From assembly GCA_937903135.1 (NCBI GenBank), contig CALDAH010000016.1, positions 1 through 64,000 on the forward strand: a DNA stretch of 64,000 bases, read 5' to 3'. Below the pieces are notes generated by a model. It worked only from the letters and a program-made list of their open reading frames with translations, searched no databases and was not told the DNA's origin. The translations under genes were made by a program, and so were the position numbers. Position 1 is the first letter of the stretch. Each line of letters starts with the position of its first letter. The DNA is from an uncultured Alphaproteobacteria bacterium (GTDB lineage: Bacteria; Pseudomonadota; Alphaproteobacteria; Rs-D84). Below, in pieces: positions 7,610-16,386 of this stretch.

Positions 7610-9508
7610 ATGGGAAAAGTTATAGGTATTGATTTAGGGACAACTAATTCCGCCATGGCATTTATGGACGGATCAGATCCTAAGATTATTGAAAATTCCG
7701 AAGGGCAGCGCACTACCCCGTCGGTGGTTGCATTAACGTCCGGCGGCGAACAGCTGGTTGGGATTACCGCAAAAAACCAAGCGGTTACAAATCCTGAAAA
7801 CACAATATATGAAATCAAACGTTTAATGGGTCTGCGATTTGACAGCGTCGCCGTTCGTGATATTGATGCGCGCGTGCCATATAAAATCGTTGCCGGCGAT
7901 AACGGTGACGCATGGGTTGAAATGGAAGGGAAAAAATACGCCCCGTCACAGATATCAGCTATGATTTTGGCAAAATTGAAAAAAGATGCCGAAAGCTATT
8001 TAGGCGAAACTGTAACCGATGCGGTTATTACCGTTCCGGCATATTTTAACGATTCACAGCGCCAGGCGACAAAAGACGCCGGTCGTATCGCCGGATTAAA
8101 TGTTTTGCGCATTGTAAACGAACCGACGGCGGCCGCGTTGGCATATGGTCTGGAAAAGAACAAAAACGGAACAATTGCCGTATACGATTTAGGCGGCGGT
8201 ACATTTGACGTATCTATTTTGGAAATTGTTGACGGCGTGTTTGAGGTAAAATCAACAAACGGCGATACAGCATTGGGCGGATCAGATTTTGATGCACGTA
8301 TTTTAGAATATTTGATTTCTGAATTTAAATCACAGACCGGAATTGATCTGTCAACGGATAAATTAGCACTGCAGCGTTTAAAAGAAGCGGCCGAAAAAGC
8401 AAAGATTGAATTATCATCAAAAACATCAACTGATATTAACCTGCCGTTCTTAACCGCGGATGCGACCGGGCCTAAGCACTTTAATACAACGCTTACGCGC
8501 GCTAAACTGGAATCGTTGGTTGATGATTTAATTCAGCGTACAATTGAACCGTGCCGTAAAGCATTGGCAGATGCCGGAATTGAAAAAAGCCAGATTGACG
8601 AGGTGATCCTGGTCGGTGGCCAGACCCGCATGCCAAAGGTTGCAGAAACGGTTAAAGAATTCTTTGGGCGCGAACCACACAAAGGCGTTAACCCGGACGA
8701 AGTTGTTTCACTTGGCGCTGCAATTCAGGGCGGCGTTTTAAAGGGCGACGTAAAGGATGTTTTATTGCTGGACGTTACCCCGTTATCACTGGGTATTGAA
8801 ACCCTGGGCGGTGTATTTACCCGTTTAATTGATCGTAATACAACAATCCCGACGAAAAAATCCCAGGTATTCAGCACGGCCGAAGATAATCAGTCTGCGG
8901 TTACAATTCGCGTGTTCCAGGGTGAACGCGATATGGCGGCGGACAATAAACTGCTGGGCCAGTTTAATCTGGAAGGTATTGCACCTGCCCCACGTGGGTT
9001 GCCCCAGATCGAAGTGTCGTTTGACATTGACGCAAACGGTATTGTTCACGTATCGGCCAAAGACAAAGGCACGGGCAAAGAACAGACGATTTCAATTAAA
9101 TCCGACGGAGGCCTGTCCGAAGATGAAATTAAGCGTATGGTTGACGAAGCGGCGGCAAATGCAGACGCGGATAAACGCAAACGCGAACTGGCCGAGGCAA
9201 AAAATACAGCCGAAACCGCAGTGTTTAGCATTGAAAAGTCGTTAAAAGAACATGGCGATAAAATCAGTGCCGACGAGAAAAAGGCCATAGAGGACGCCAA
9301 ACAAGAACTGGCGGATGAATTAGCAAAGGCCGATGCAACCGCTGAGTCATTAAAGGCAAAAACGGATGCATTGACCGAAAAAGCGATGAAACTGGGCGAA
9401 GCGGTTTATAAAGCGTCCCAGGAAGCGCAGAACGCAGGTGCGGGATCTGATGAAAACAAGCCATCAGATGACGGCGCGCGTGACGCGGATTTTACTGAAA
9501 AGAAATAA
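7610..9508 (+). CDS. dnaK: Molecular chaperone DnaK (Hsp70)
   Basis: ATP-dependent chaperone that works with DnaJ and GrpE on unfolded proteins in the cytoplasm. The ATPase phosphate motif [10 protein letters not shown] is at the N terminus, D-L-G-G-G-T-F-D near residue 190, the linker [12 protein letters not shown] near residue 380, then the substrate-binding beta domain and helical lid, ending in the usual acidic tail. The start at 7610 (632 residues) is preferred over an in-frame upstream start at 7574 because AAGGAG at 7597-7602 is correctly spaced and the family begins M-G-K-V-I-G-I-D. dnaJ is not adjacent, unlike in many relatives. Confidence 0.98.
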   Translation: MGKVIGIDLGTTNSAMAFMDGSDPKIIENSEGQRTTPSVVALTSGGEQLVGITAKNQAVTNPENTIYEIKRLMGLRFDSVAVRDIDARVPYKIVAGDNGDAWVEMEGKKYAPSQISAMILAKLKKDAESYLGETVTDAVITVPAYFNDSQRQATKDAGRIAGLNVLRIVNEPTAAALAYGLEKNKNGTIAVYDLGGGTFDVSILEIVDGVFEVKSTNGDTALGGSDFDARILEYLISEFKSQTGIDLSTDKLALQRLKEAAEKAKIELSSKTSTDINLPFLTADATGPKHFNTTLTRAKLESLVDDLIQRTIEPCRKALADAGIEKSQIDEVILVGGQTRMPKVAETVKEFFGREPHKGVNPDEVVSLGAAIQGGVLKGDVKDVLLLDVTPLSLGIETLGGVFTRLIDRNTTIPTKKSQVFSTAEDNQSAVTIRVFQGERDMAADNKLLGQFNLEGIAPAPRGLPQIEVSFDIDANGIVHVSAKDKGTGKEQTISIKSDGGLSEDEIKRMVDEAAANADADKRKRELAEAKNTAETAVFSIEKSLKEHGDKISADEKKAIEDAKQELADELAKADATAESLKAKTDALTEKAMKLGEAVYKASQEAQNAGAGSDENKPSDDGARDADFTEKK

Positions 9509-9530
9509 TCAGAATATCGCTATGATTATA

Positions 9531-9557
9531 CCCCACACAAATGTGTGGGGATTTTTT
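9531..9557 (+). terminator. Intrinsic terminator of dnaK
   Basis: The perfect 8-pair stem CCCCACAC/GTGTGGGG with an AAAT loop is followed by ATTTTTTT. Confidence 0.92.
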
Positions 9558-9638
9558 TGTGGTTTTAGCGTTGCGGTGTGAATGTTTTTATTTAAAAACG
9601 CGAAATAAAAATCCCGCGTTGGCGGGATCTGGGGGGGA

Positions 9639-10718
9639 TTATTTAACCTCGCCTATGTATATGCCCATGTCGTGCGCGACGTCCAGTAACGGGTCGTCGG
9701 GCGATACATATGAATTAGATGTTTTTAAATCCGGAATATTTGGATCGGCAACAACATCGCCTGCGTTATAAAATTCCGATAATCCGATTGTTTTGCATTC
9801 ACAGTTATTAACCGCCGTCATAACATATGTTTCGTTATTTTCAATTGCACGCAACGCGCAATCGGCCATACGTGTGGCCAATATCCGATCCGACGCGGTC
9901 GTATCGCCCGCACGCTGGGTGTGTTCAGGGAACGCCGTACGGTTGGTTATCCCGGCCGCGGTTAAGCGACGTGATATTATATCCGCCGGACGGCCCGAAT
10001 GACCACGCAGCGATACGCCTTCGGATACTAAAATAATTCCGTAATCGGTCGGCATATTTTTTATATGCGATACAAGTGATTCTATGCTAAATTTTATCTC
10101 TGGGATTAATATTGCCGCCGCGCCGATTGCGACCCCTGCGTTCAGTGCCAACTGTCCACAGTCGCGCCCCATTGTTTGAACCACAAACCAGCGATGATGA
10201 CTGCGCGCGGTTAGCATTAGCTGATCGCAGAAACTGGTTAATTGTTGCACCGCCGTATTAAAACCAATTGTGCGATCCGTCATTGGAATATCTAAATCTA
10301 TGGTTTTCGGAATGCATATCAACTGCAGGTGGGCGTATATATCGTGGTGCGCCCATGCCAATGATATACTCCCGTTGCCGCCGACCAGAATTAATGCATC
10401 CAGTTTCAGGCTTTTTAGTGATTCTTTTAGGCGTTTATTAAATTTATCCAGTTTCCCGTCCGCGGCGGCGGTTTCAAAATTCATTGCGCCGGCGTGACCG
10501 TTATGCAGAAAACTTCCCGATAGCCGTGCATTTTCAATTGGCAGCGTATCATCGCTAAACTCAATAAAACTTGGCGGCGTGGTAAACAGTCCATCTGTGC
10601 CGTCCTGAATCCCCAAAACGCGCCACCCGCGCAGGTGTGCGCCGCGAACAATACGATTAATTACAGTATTTAGGCCGCTGCAGTCGCCGCCCGTTGTCAT
10701 AATCCCAATTGTTTTCAT
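9639..10718 (-). CDS. 6-phosphofructokinase family enzyme
   Basis: Phosphorylates fructose 6-phosphate in glycolysis. Family motifs are present: N-terminal T-T-G-G-D-C-S-G-L-N, the nucleotide/phosphate loop G-G-N-G-S near residue 112, P-K-T-I-D-L-D-I with the catalytic Asp near 138, M-G-R-D-C-G near 184 and a conserved V-S-E-G. The Gly in G-G-N-G-S is the ATP-type residue, whereas Lys in P-K-T-I-D is common in pyrophosphate enzymes; this mix also occurs in some ATP-dependent actinobacterial enzymes, so the phosphate donor is unresolved. The start at 10718 (359 residues) is chosen because AGGA precedes it at proper distance; an upstream in-frame ATG at 10736 lacks that. Confidence 0.88.
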   Translation of the reverse strand: MKTIGIMTTGGDCSGLNTVINRIVRGAHLRGWRVLGIQDGTDGLFTTPPSFIEFSDDTLPIENARLSGSFLHNGHAGAMNFETAAADGKLDKFNKRLKESLKSLKLDALILVGGNGSISLAWAHHDIYAHLQLICIPKTIDLDIPMTDRTIGFNTAVQQLTSFCDQLMLTARSHHRWFVVQTMGRDCGQLALNAGVAIGAAAILIPEIKFSIESLVSHIKNMPTDYGIILVSEGVSLRGHSGRPADIISRRLTAAGITNRTAFPEHTQRAGDTTASDRILATRMADCALRAIENNETYVMTAVNNCECKTIGLSEFYNAGDVVADPNIPDLKTSNSYVSPDDPLLDVAHDMGIYIGEVK

Positions 10719-10760
10719 GTCTGTCCTTTCTTTCATAAACTAAACTATATCATAAATAAA

Positions 10761-10788
10761 TTGACAAAGAAATATAATTTGCCATAAT
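10761..10788 (+). promoter_or_regulatory. Sigma-70 promoter of the LysM-protein gene
   Basis: TTGACA at 10761-10766, a 16-bp spacer and CATAAT at 10783-10788, 43 bp before the start codon at 10831. Confidence 0.65.
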
Positions 10789-10830
10789 TTGTCTAGCGTA
10801 TTTATATATTAATTACGGAGATTATAAGAC

Positions 10831-11994
10831 ATGGCCACAATCAGCAATAAACCAAATACTAATATGGGAAAAACAAAACGTTCAACGGACGATTTAATTA
10901 ACAATGCGATCGCGCAGCAGAATTCTTGGATGGAAAACCGTCGGACGTTTTCACGCAGTTTCTTAAAAAGTCTGAATTTATTTGCCCGCCCTAATCCGAA
11001 CAAAGAAAATCAGTCGGTAAACGCGGCGGATATTGAACGTGCGCGATCACGCCGCAGTGGAATCCGTGCGTATTGGTTTCCAATTCTGTGTGCGATGTGT
11101 GTTATATTTATCGCGATCTGGGTAATGTTTATTCGCGGCGATCGTGCCACCCTGGTTGTGGTTGTTCCGCCGGTGGCCGAACCGGTTGTACGCACAGTTA
11201 CAGCCGACACATCCGTTCCGACGTTTGATATCGTTCGCATCGCACCGGATGGTAATATCGTAATTGCCGGACGTTGGCGCGGCAACAATAACGTTTCAGT
11301 CGTTATTAATGGGCGTATTGTCGCAACCGAACGGACGGATGCGCGCGGGGAATTTACATATGCCCCTGTGCATGCGCTGCCGGCCGGGAACTATACCGTT
11401 TCATTAATCGGGGCGGATGGAAATGTTAAATCGGCAGATAAAGTATTTATATATATTTCAGAACACGGGCCGGAAAATTCAATATCATTACTTATGACAA
11501 ACGGCGGCAGCACTCTGCTGCAGGCGCCGGGGATGCTGCGCGATGGTGATCTGGTCGTGTCAAAGATTGACTATCTGGATACCGGGCGGATTGTTATAAC
11601 CGGTGATGCGTTACCGCGCCTGCGCGTGTCGCTGTCACTGAACGGTAAATACCTGGGCTTTGCGCGCGTATCGGATCATAAGCATTTCGGCATCGGGGCG
11701 GATGTTGAAAAGCTGGAATCTGGCAAAGAATATGAATTGGTTGTTCGGCTGCATGATGGTGATGGCCGTACGGTTGCAAATGTTACGCATAATTTTATTA
11801 TGCCCGAAATGACCGGTGACGATGATACGTTTTATACCGTTCGTCGTGGCGACTGTTTATGGATTATTGCACGCAACTTTCTGCGCCGTGGTATTTTGTT
11901 TAGCATTATTGCCGAACGTAATAACATCGCACGCCCGAATTTAATTTTCCCTGATCAAATATTACAGATTCCAACGGGCGCTGATAATAAATAA
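10831..11994 (+). CDS. Membrane-anchored LysM peptidoglycan-binding protein
   Basis: The 387-residue product has a basic cytoplasmic N-terminal part, one transmembrane segment at about residues 76-96, a Pro/Val linker, two Ig-like beta regions (about 125-200 and 240-320) and a C-terminal LysM domain (about 330-380, Y-T-V-R-R-G-D-C-L-W-I-I-A). The topology places the LysM domain in the periplasm on peptidoglycan. This arrangement matches the alphaproteobacterial family of LysM proteins with an Ig-like/BON-like middle region. GGAG precedes the start. A role in envelope tethering is inferred from domains only. The gene is monocistronic. Confidence 0.85.
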   Translation: MATISNKPNTNMGKTKRSTDDLINNAIAQQNSWMENRRTFSRSFLKSLNLFARPNPNKENQSVNAADIERARSRRSGIRAYWFPILCAMCVIFIAIWVMFIRGDRATLVVVVPPVAEPVVRTVTADTSVPTFDIVRIAPDGNIVIAGRWRGNNNVSVVINGRIVATERTDARGEFTYAPVHALPAGNYTVSLIGADGNVKSADKVFIYISEHGPENSISLLMTNGGSTLLQAPGMLRDGDLVVSKIDYLDTGRIVITGDALPRLRVSLSLNGKYLGFARVSDHKHFGIGADVEKLESGKEYELVVRLHDGDGRTVANVTHNFIMPEMTGDDDTFYTVRRGDCLWIIARNFLRRGILFSIIAERNNIARPNLIFPDQILQIPTGADNK

Positions 11995-12040
11995 AAATAT
12001 CAACGCGACGCGTTGAATTATTCGCACAGCATGAAAAATA

Positions 12041-12066
12041 AAATCCGCCAATAACGGCGGATTTTT
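12041..12066. terminator. Bidirectional terminator between the LysM gene and tRNA-Gly
   Basis: The stem ATCCGCC/GGCGGAT is flanked by AAAA on the left and TTTTT on the right, so it can end the LysM transcript rightward and the tRNA-Gly transcript leftward. Confidence 0.8.
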
Positions 12067-12079
12067 GCTAATTCTGATA

Positions 12080-12153
12080 TGGTGCGGGCGAAGAGAATCG
12101 AACTCTCGTCTTCAGCTTGGGAAGCTGACGTGCTACCATTATACCACGCCCGC
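12080..12153 (-). tRNA. tRNA-Gly (CCC)
   Basis: The reverse strand folds into a standard cloverleaf: acceptor GCGGGCG/CGCCCGC, D arm, anticodon stem TCAGC/GCTGA with loop TTCCCAA (anticodon CCC, codon GGG), T arm with GTTCGATTC, and an encoded 3' CCA. Confidence 0.95.
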
Positions 12154-12226
12154 GAATCTTTTGATGATGGATTCTATAATTATTTTAAACAAATGTCCAG
12201 CATAAAACGCGGCATATTTTTTCTGA

Positions 12227-12255
12227 TTGATTTTATTTTTTTTCAGGCCTACATT
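12227..12255 (+). promoter_or_regulatory. Candidate promoter of the glutamate dehydrogenase gene
   Basis: TTGATT at 12227-12232 and TACATT at 12250-12255 are separated by 17 bp, 32 bp before the start codon. The -10 match is only moderate. Confidence 0.4.
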
Positions 12256-12287
12256 ATCTACAGCCAAAAAAATAAGGGAGACAAAAT

Positions 12288-13541
12288 ATGGCAAATGAAA
12301 ATTTAAATCCGTTGATCGCTGCGCAGAGTCGTGTAAAGGTTGCGTGTGATAAACTGGGGCTATCGGCGGATGTTTATGAAATACTTAAAAATCCAATGCG
12401 TACGTTCGAGGTATCTATACCCGTTAAAATGGACGACGGAACAATACGCGTATTTACGGCTTTTCGTGCCCAGCATAATACTGCAATCGGCCCGTCAAAG
12501 GGGGGCGTACGTTTTCACCCAATGGTAACCCGTGACGAAGTCGCCGCGTTATCTATATGGATGACATTCAAATGTGCCGTCACAGGCATTCCATATGGCG
12601 GCGGCAAAGGTGGTATTATCGTTGATCCAAAAGAATTATCGGCGGGCGAATTAGAACGCTTATGCCGCGGATACGTGGATGCAATTTACCCGATTCTGGG
12701 CGAAAAGAAAGACGTCCCTGCCCCGGATGTTAATACAAACGGTCAGATTATGGCGTGGATGATTGATGAATATATCAAACTATCCGGCGAAGCATCATTT
12801 GGGACATTTACCGGTAAACCTGTTGAACTGGCCGGATCAAAGGGCCGAACCAAGGCAACCGGTCTGGGGATTTCCATTATTATCGCAAAAGCATTGCAGG
12901 CAATGGGCAAAGATATGAACGGCGCACGTATCGCAATCCAAGGGTTCGGTAACGTTGGTTCATTTACTGCCAAATGCAGTCATGACATGGGTGCAAAGAT
13001 TGTTGCAATCGCTGAATGGAATACAATTTTATTCAACGACGCCGGATTGGATATTGACGCATTATTAAAATTCAAATCCGAAAACAAGGGCAGCATCAAA
13101 GGATTCCCGGGCGCATCCGAGATTAGCGCGGAAGAGTTCTGGGGGCTTGACGTTGATGTATTATCGCCATGTGCAATGGAAAATACAATTAACGCCGATA
13201 CAGCGCCGTTGATAAAAACCAACTTGGTGGTAGAAGGTGCAAATGGCCCGACGACACTGGACGGTGAAAAAATATTAACCGAACGTGGTGTTACAATCGT
13301 TCCGGATATTTTAGCAAATGCCGGCGGCGTTACAGTTTCGTATTTTGAATGGGTTCAAAATCGCTACGGATATTATTGGGAAGAAGACGAAGTTGAACAG
13401 AAAGAAGAAATTGCAATGAAGAACGCCTTTGATGCAATTTATAAAATCAAAACGGAATATAACGTCACCATGCGCGAGGCTGCATATATGCATTCTATTA
13501 AACGCGTAACCGATGCGATGAAATTGCGCGGATGGTGTTAA
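12288..13541 (+). CDS. gdhA: Glutamate dehydrogenase (Glu/Leu/Phe/Val dehydrogenase family)
   Basis: Oxidative deamination of glutamate to 2-oxoglutarate and ammonium, or the reverse, in the cytoplasm. The N-terminal substrate domain contains the catalytic-Lys motif P-Y-G-G-G-K-G-G near residue 104 and a P-A-P-D-V-N-T-N motif near 145; the Rossmann domain has G-F-G-N-V-G near residue 220. The 417-residue length matches small hexameric NAD-type enzymes (RocG/GudB group) rather than the very long alphaproteobacterial NAD-GDH. GGGAG lies before the ATG. It is monocistronic with its own terminator. The symbol reflects function; cofactor specificity is not determined from sequence. Confidence 0.92.
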   Translation: MANENLNPLIAAQSRVKVACDKLGLSADVYEILKNPMRTFEVSIPVKMDDGTIRVFTAFRAQHNTAIGPSKGGVRFHPMVTRDEVAALSIWMTFKCAVTGIPYGGGKGGIIVDPKELSAGELERLCRGYVDAIYPILGEKKDVPAPDVNTNGQIMAWMIDEYIKLSGEASFGTFTGKPVELAGSKGRTKATGLGISIIIAKALQAMGKDMNGARIAIQGFGNVGSFTAKCSHDMGAKIVAIAEWNTILFNDAGLDIDALLKFKSENKGSIKGFPGASEISAEEFWGLDVDVLSPCAMENTINADTAPLIKTNLVVEGANGPTTLDGEKILTERGVTIVPDILANAGGVTVSYFEWVQNRYGYYWEEDEVEQKEEIAMKNAFDAIYKIKTEYNVTMREAAYMHSIKRVTDAMKLRGWC

Positions 13542-13545
13542 TGTA

Positions 13546-13570
13546 ATCCCCCGATCGGGGGATTTTTTTT
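13546..13570 (+). terminator. Intrinsic terminator of gdhA
   Basis: The palindrome AATCCCCCGATCGGGGGATT is followed by further T residues. An identical ATCCCCCGATCGGGGGAT core terminates the rubrerythrin gene at 37041-37058. Confidence 0.92.
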
Positions 13571-13579
13571 AATATTTAT

Positions 13580-13608
13580 TTGACATTTGACAAATATTCA
13601 TACATAAT
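13580..13608 (+). promoter_or_regulatory. Promoter of the rpsP operon
   Basis: A consensus TTGACA at 13580-13585, a 17-bp spacer and CATAAT at 13603-13608. Transcription would begin near 13615, leaving a leader of about 120 bases with a CCGAC/GTCGG hairpin around 13677-13702 before the first small gene. The leader could carry regulation of the ribosomal operon, but no known motif is recognised. Confidence 0.7.
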
Positions 13609-13736
13609 ATGTCTGCAAATTCCATGAATTGCCATTTAAATATCCCCAGTATGCGGCATGCATATGGTACATCATCCGACGAGTTTCGTCCTTGGTGTCG
13701 GGTTCTGTTATGGCATTTTATAAAAGAGGTATTTAT

Positions 13737-13898
13737 ATGATGTATAAAAACATAGAAGAGTTTGTTAACGACATCCATTCCTATCCGCATGTCGCGGATA
13801 AAAAGGATTTTACGCCAGAACAATTAAAAAAGTGGCGGGATGCTGCAAATAAATTCTTTGGTATATATGTAATATCTACGCAGTCCAAAACAAAATAA
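13737..13898 (+). CDS. Small protein of unknown function leading the rpsP operon
   Basis: A 53-residue product beginning M-M-Y-K-N-I-E-E-F, predicted mainly helical and with no Cys, signal or membrane segment. AGAGGT precedes the tandem ATG pair at 13737/13740. It ends 15 bp before rpsP and appears co-transcribed with it from the promoter at 13580. It is not a standard member of the rpsP-rimM-trmD-rplS operon. No family is recognised. Confidence 0.6.
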   Translation: MMYKNIEEFVNDIHSYPHVADKKDFTPEQLKKWRDAANKFFGIYVISTQSKTK

Positions 13899-13913
13899 AC
13901 AAGGAGCAAAATT

Positions 13914-14351
13914 ATGGCAACAGTTATCAGACTTGCACGCTATGGCGCAAAAAAACGCCCGTATTATCACATCGTTGTAACGGATTCACGTAACGCACGT
14001 AATTCCGGTAATGTATTAGAGGTTGTTGGTAAATACGACCCGATGCTGGCACGTGATAATGAAAAACGCGTTGTTTTAAACATTGATCAGGTAAAAGCAT
14101 GGATCGCAAAGGGTGCAAAACCATCTGACCGTGTTTATAAATTTTTAGCCAAGGCCGGATTAGTCGCTGCTAAACCCGCACCGGTTCAGACAAAGAAACA
14201 CCTGCAGTCTGAAAAAACACAGATGAAAATCAAAGACAAAGCCGATAAATTGGCAAAAATAGCAGAAGAAAAAGCCGCCGCAGAAGCAGCCGCCAAGGCC
14301 GCAGCCGAAGCGCCGGCAGAAACAACCGCAGATGAAACGGTTGCCGAATAA
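13914..14351 (+). CDS. rpsP: 30S ribosomal protein S16
   Basis: A small-subunit assembly protein. The conserved N-terminal core (V-I-R-L-A-R-Y-G-A-K-K-R-P-Y) and the S-D-R-V region near residue 63 are clear. After about residue 85 follows a long Lys/Ala/Glu-rich extension, making 145 residues against roughly 80-110 in many bacteria; extended S16 tails are common in Alphaproteobacteria. AAGGAG precedes the ATG. First ribosomal gene of the classic rpsP-rimM-trmD-rplS order. Confidence 0.97.
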   Translation: MATVIRLARYGAKKRPYYHIVVTDSRNARNSGNVLEVVGKYDPMLARDNEKRVVLNIDQVKAWIAKGAKPSDRVYKFLAKAGLVAAKPAPVQTKKHLQSEKTQMKIKDKADKLAKIAEEKAAAEAAAKAAAEAPAETTADETVAE

Positions 14352-14364
14352 TTTTGCACAATAC

Positions 14365-14390
14365 TGCCCGGGGCAACACCCGGGCAATTT
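14365..14390 (+). terminator. GC-rich hairpin between rpsP and rimM (attenuating terminator)
   Basis: The perfect 8-pair stem TGCCCGGG/CCCGGGCA (14365-14386, loop GCAACA) is followed by ATTTT. Placed inside the operon, it probably reduces transcription into rimM-trmD relative to rpsP or stabilises the rpsP mRNA end, rather than ending the operon fully, because no new promoter is evident before rimM. Confidence 0.6.
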
Positions 14391-14398
14391 TCAGTGAT

Positions 14399-14866
14399 AT
14401 GCTAAACAATACTAAAATTTTGGTCGGTAAGATTGTCGCCCCCCAAGGGATTCGCGGCGACGTTCGCGTTCAGACATATACAGCCAGCCCGATGGATTTA
14501 AAAACATTAACCGTGGAATGCGATGCGTTCGCAACCGGGGATTTTAAATTTATTCGCAGGCTTAATCCTAAATCAGATGTTATTGTCGCACACATACGCG
14601 GTTTTGATGACCGAAATGCAGCTGAAAAATTGCGCGGCGTTCAGATCTTTGTTGATCGCAGCAGTTTGCCCGATGTTGATGATGGTGAATACTATCAGGC
14701 GGATTTAATCGGATTTACCATTATCCGGGGTGATAAAAATATCGGAACGCTGGCGGGATTTCAAAATTTCGGTGCCGGGGATATAATTGAAACCGATGGC
14801 GGTGATATGATATCTTTTGCCGGCGCAGATGTGGATATGGAAAATAAAGTTATACGGGTGAAATAA
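14399..14866 (+). CDS. rimM: Ribosome maturation factor RimM
   Basis: Binds S19 and helps 30S head assembly. The N-terminal RimM beta-barrel motif V-G-K-I-V-A-P-Q-G-I-R-G-D-V near residue 8 and the D-G-E-Y-Y-Q-A-D-L-I-G PRC-barrel start near residue 95 are typical. The ATG at 14399 gives 155 residues, consistent with the family; an in-frame TTG at 14354 would add residues that overlap the hairpin and is rejected. The ribosome site is weak, so coupling or low expression is possible. The stop abuts the next start codon. Confidence 0.93.
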   Translation: MLNNTKILVGKIVAPQGIRGDVRVQTYTASPMDLKTLTVECDAFATGDFKFIRRLNPKSDVIVAHIRGFDDRNAAEKLRGVQIFVDRSSLPDVDDGEYYQADLIGFTIIRGDKNIGTLAGFQNFGAGDIIETDGGDMISFAGADVDMENKVIRVK

Positions 14867-15202
14867 ATGTCGTATTCAATAACACCAAAACCATTTGTTT
14901 ACGAAACCGACCGTGAATTGGTTTATGTCCCAAATATGCCCCATATCGTTAGCAAGAAAAACTGCCGCCATGTCGTAGGGTCATGCGTTTATTTATGTGA
15001 ACAGTTTTTAACCTATGATGTAGATGAAAACGGGTATCGTATAATTCCCAATAATGCGCAATGTCCGTATGTAAAACTTCACGGATCAAATATGCCATGC
15101 ATGGGGCGATATATTGTTTATAACGATAAAATCATGCCATTGCCTAATAATATCAGTCCGCAATATACGCCATATAATAACCCATTTTTTAAACAGCGCT
15201 AA
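14867..15202 (+). CDS. Small protein of unknown function between rimM and trmD
   Basis: A 111-residue cytoplasmic-looking protein (no signal peptide or membrane segment) with five Cys, rich in Tyr, Pro and Asn. Its ATG follows the rimM stop directly and its stop is three bases before trmD, so it is translationally linked to this operon. Genes are usually not found between rimM and trmD. Cys residues in the middle (C-R-H, C-V-Y-L-C, C-P-Y, P-C-M) could bind a metal, but that is speculation. No family recognised. Confidence 0.7.
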   Translation: MSYSITPKPFVYETDRELVYVPNMPHIVSKKNCRHVVGSCVYLCEQFLTYDVDENGYRIIPNNAQCPYVKLHGSNMPCMGRYIVYNDKIMPLPNNISPQYTPYNNPFFKQR

Positions 15203-15205
15203 ACA

Positions 15206-15886
15206 ATGCATTTTAATATATTAACGATTTTCCCTGATATGTTTCCCGGCACATTGTCCGGCGGTGTTGTTGGCCGCGCCCTGGACAAGGGTATATGGTC
15301 ATACGATGCGATTAATATACGTGATTTCGCATTAAACAGCTATGGCAGTGTTGACGACGAACAGTTCGGGGGCGGCGCGGGGATGGTTATGCGACCGGAC
15401 GTATTGGGATGCGCGATTGATTCGGTTAAAAATCGCGGAAAGGTTATATATTTTTCCCCACGCGGGCCGCGGCTTAATCAGCAAATGGTTCGCGAATTTG
15501 CAGCAACGCCGGACGCGACGTATACCCTGCTCTGTGGGCGTTACGAGGGAATAGATCAAAGAATAATTGATGAATATGATATAATAGAATTATCCATCGG
15601 TGATTATATACTGTCCGGGGGCGAAATCGCCGCACAAGTTTTTATTGACAGCTGCGTTCGTCTGATGGATAATGTTTTAGGTGGCGGAAACGACACCACA
15701 AAAAACGAAAGTTTTGAAATCGGGGGGCTGGAATGGCCGTTATACACCCGCCCGTCGGCATGGCGTGGACGAAATGTCCCAGAAGTCCTGCTGTCCGGTC
15801 ACCACGGCAATATTGAACGGTGGCGGAAACAACAATCGGACGAAATAACAAAACAACGTCGTCCGGATTTAATAAAGGAAAAGTAA
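15206..15886 (+). CDS. trmD: tRNA (guanine37-N1)-methyltransferase
   Basis: A SPOUT (trefoil-knot) enzyme that makes m1G37 in tRNAs reading CNN and preventing +1 frameshifts. The N-terminal I-L-T-I-F-P-D-M-F motif, the G-G-G-A-G-M motif near residue 54 and the knot signature [11 protein letters not shown] near residue 130 are all present. The 226-residue length is normal. It sits in the expected position before rplS. Confidence 0.97.
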   Translation: MHFNILTIFPDMFPGTLSGGVVGRALDKGIWSYDAINIRDFALNSYGSVDDEQFGGGAGMVMRPDVLGCAIDSVKNRGKVIYFSPRGPRLNQQMVREFAATPDATYTLLCGRYEGIDQRIIDEYDIIELSIGDYILSGGEIAAQVFIDSCVRLMDNVLGGGNDTTKNESFEIGGLEWPLYTRPSAWRGRNVPEVLLSGHHGNIERWRKQQSDEITKQRRPDLIKEK

Positions 15887-15887
15887 A

Positions 15888-16280
15888 ATGAGCATTATTA
15901 AAAAAATAGAAGAACAGCAGGTTGCTAAACTGGCAGCTGATAAAAATATCCCTGCCTTTAAAGCCGGTGATACACTAAAAGTACACGTTAAAATCAAAGA
16001 TGGCGACAAGTACCGTATTCAGGTTTTTGAAGGTGTTGTTATCGCACGCGATGGCGGCATGGGAAATAATGCATCCTTTACAGTACGTCGTGAATCATAC
16101 GGGGTTGGCGTTGAACGCAAATTCCCGCTATACAGCCCGGCAATTGAAAAAATTGAAAAGGTTCGTATCGGTAAGGTTCGTCGTGCTAAATTATTCTTCT
16201 TGCGTGGACTGTCCGGCAAAAAGGCTCGTATCGTCGAAGACTTGGCTGCGACATCTGCGGAAAAGAACGCAAAAAAATAA
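15888..16280 (+). CDS. rplS: 50S ribosomal protein L19
   Basis: An intersubunit-bridge ribosomal protein. The family pattern [12 protein letters not shown] near residue 24 and F-E-G-V-V-I-A-R near residue 47, followed by the [11 protein letters not shown] motif, is clear; 130 residues with a basic C-terminal tail. AAGGA precedes the ATG, overlapping the end of trmD. Last gene of the operon, followed by a terminator. Confidence 0.97.
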   Translation: MSIIKKIEEQQVAKLAADKNIPAFKAGDTLKVHVKIKDGDKYRIQVFEGVVIARDGGMGNNASFTVRRESYGVGVERKFPLYSPAIEKIEKVRIGKVRRAKLFFLRGLSGKKARIVEDLAATSAEKNAKK

Positions 16281-16299
16281 TATTTTATTATTTGGAAAA

Positions 16300-16326
16300 A
16301 CGCCTGTGGTATCACGGGCGTTTTTC
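16300..16326 (+). terminator. Intrinsic terminator of the rpsP-rplS operon
   Basis: A 9-pair stem ACGCCTGTG/CACGGGCGT (one T-G pair, GTAT loop-side bases) followed by TTTTTCTTTT. Confidence 0.88.
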
Positions 16327-16386
16327 TTTTGCATAAGAATATTTAACAGTTTGACATTATAGTCGCCGGGGGCTATCATATTTAAC

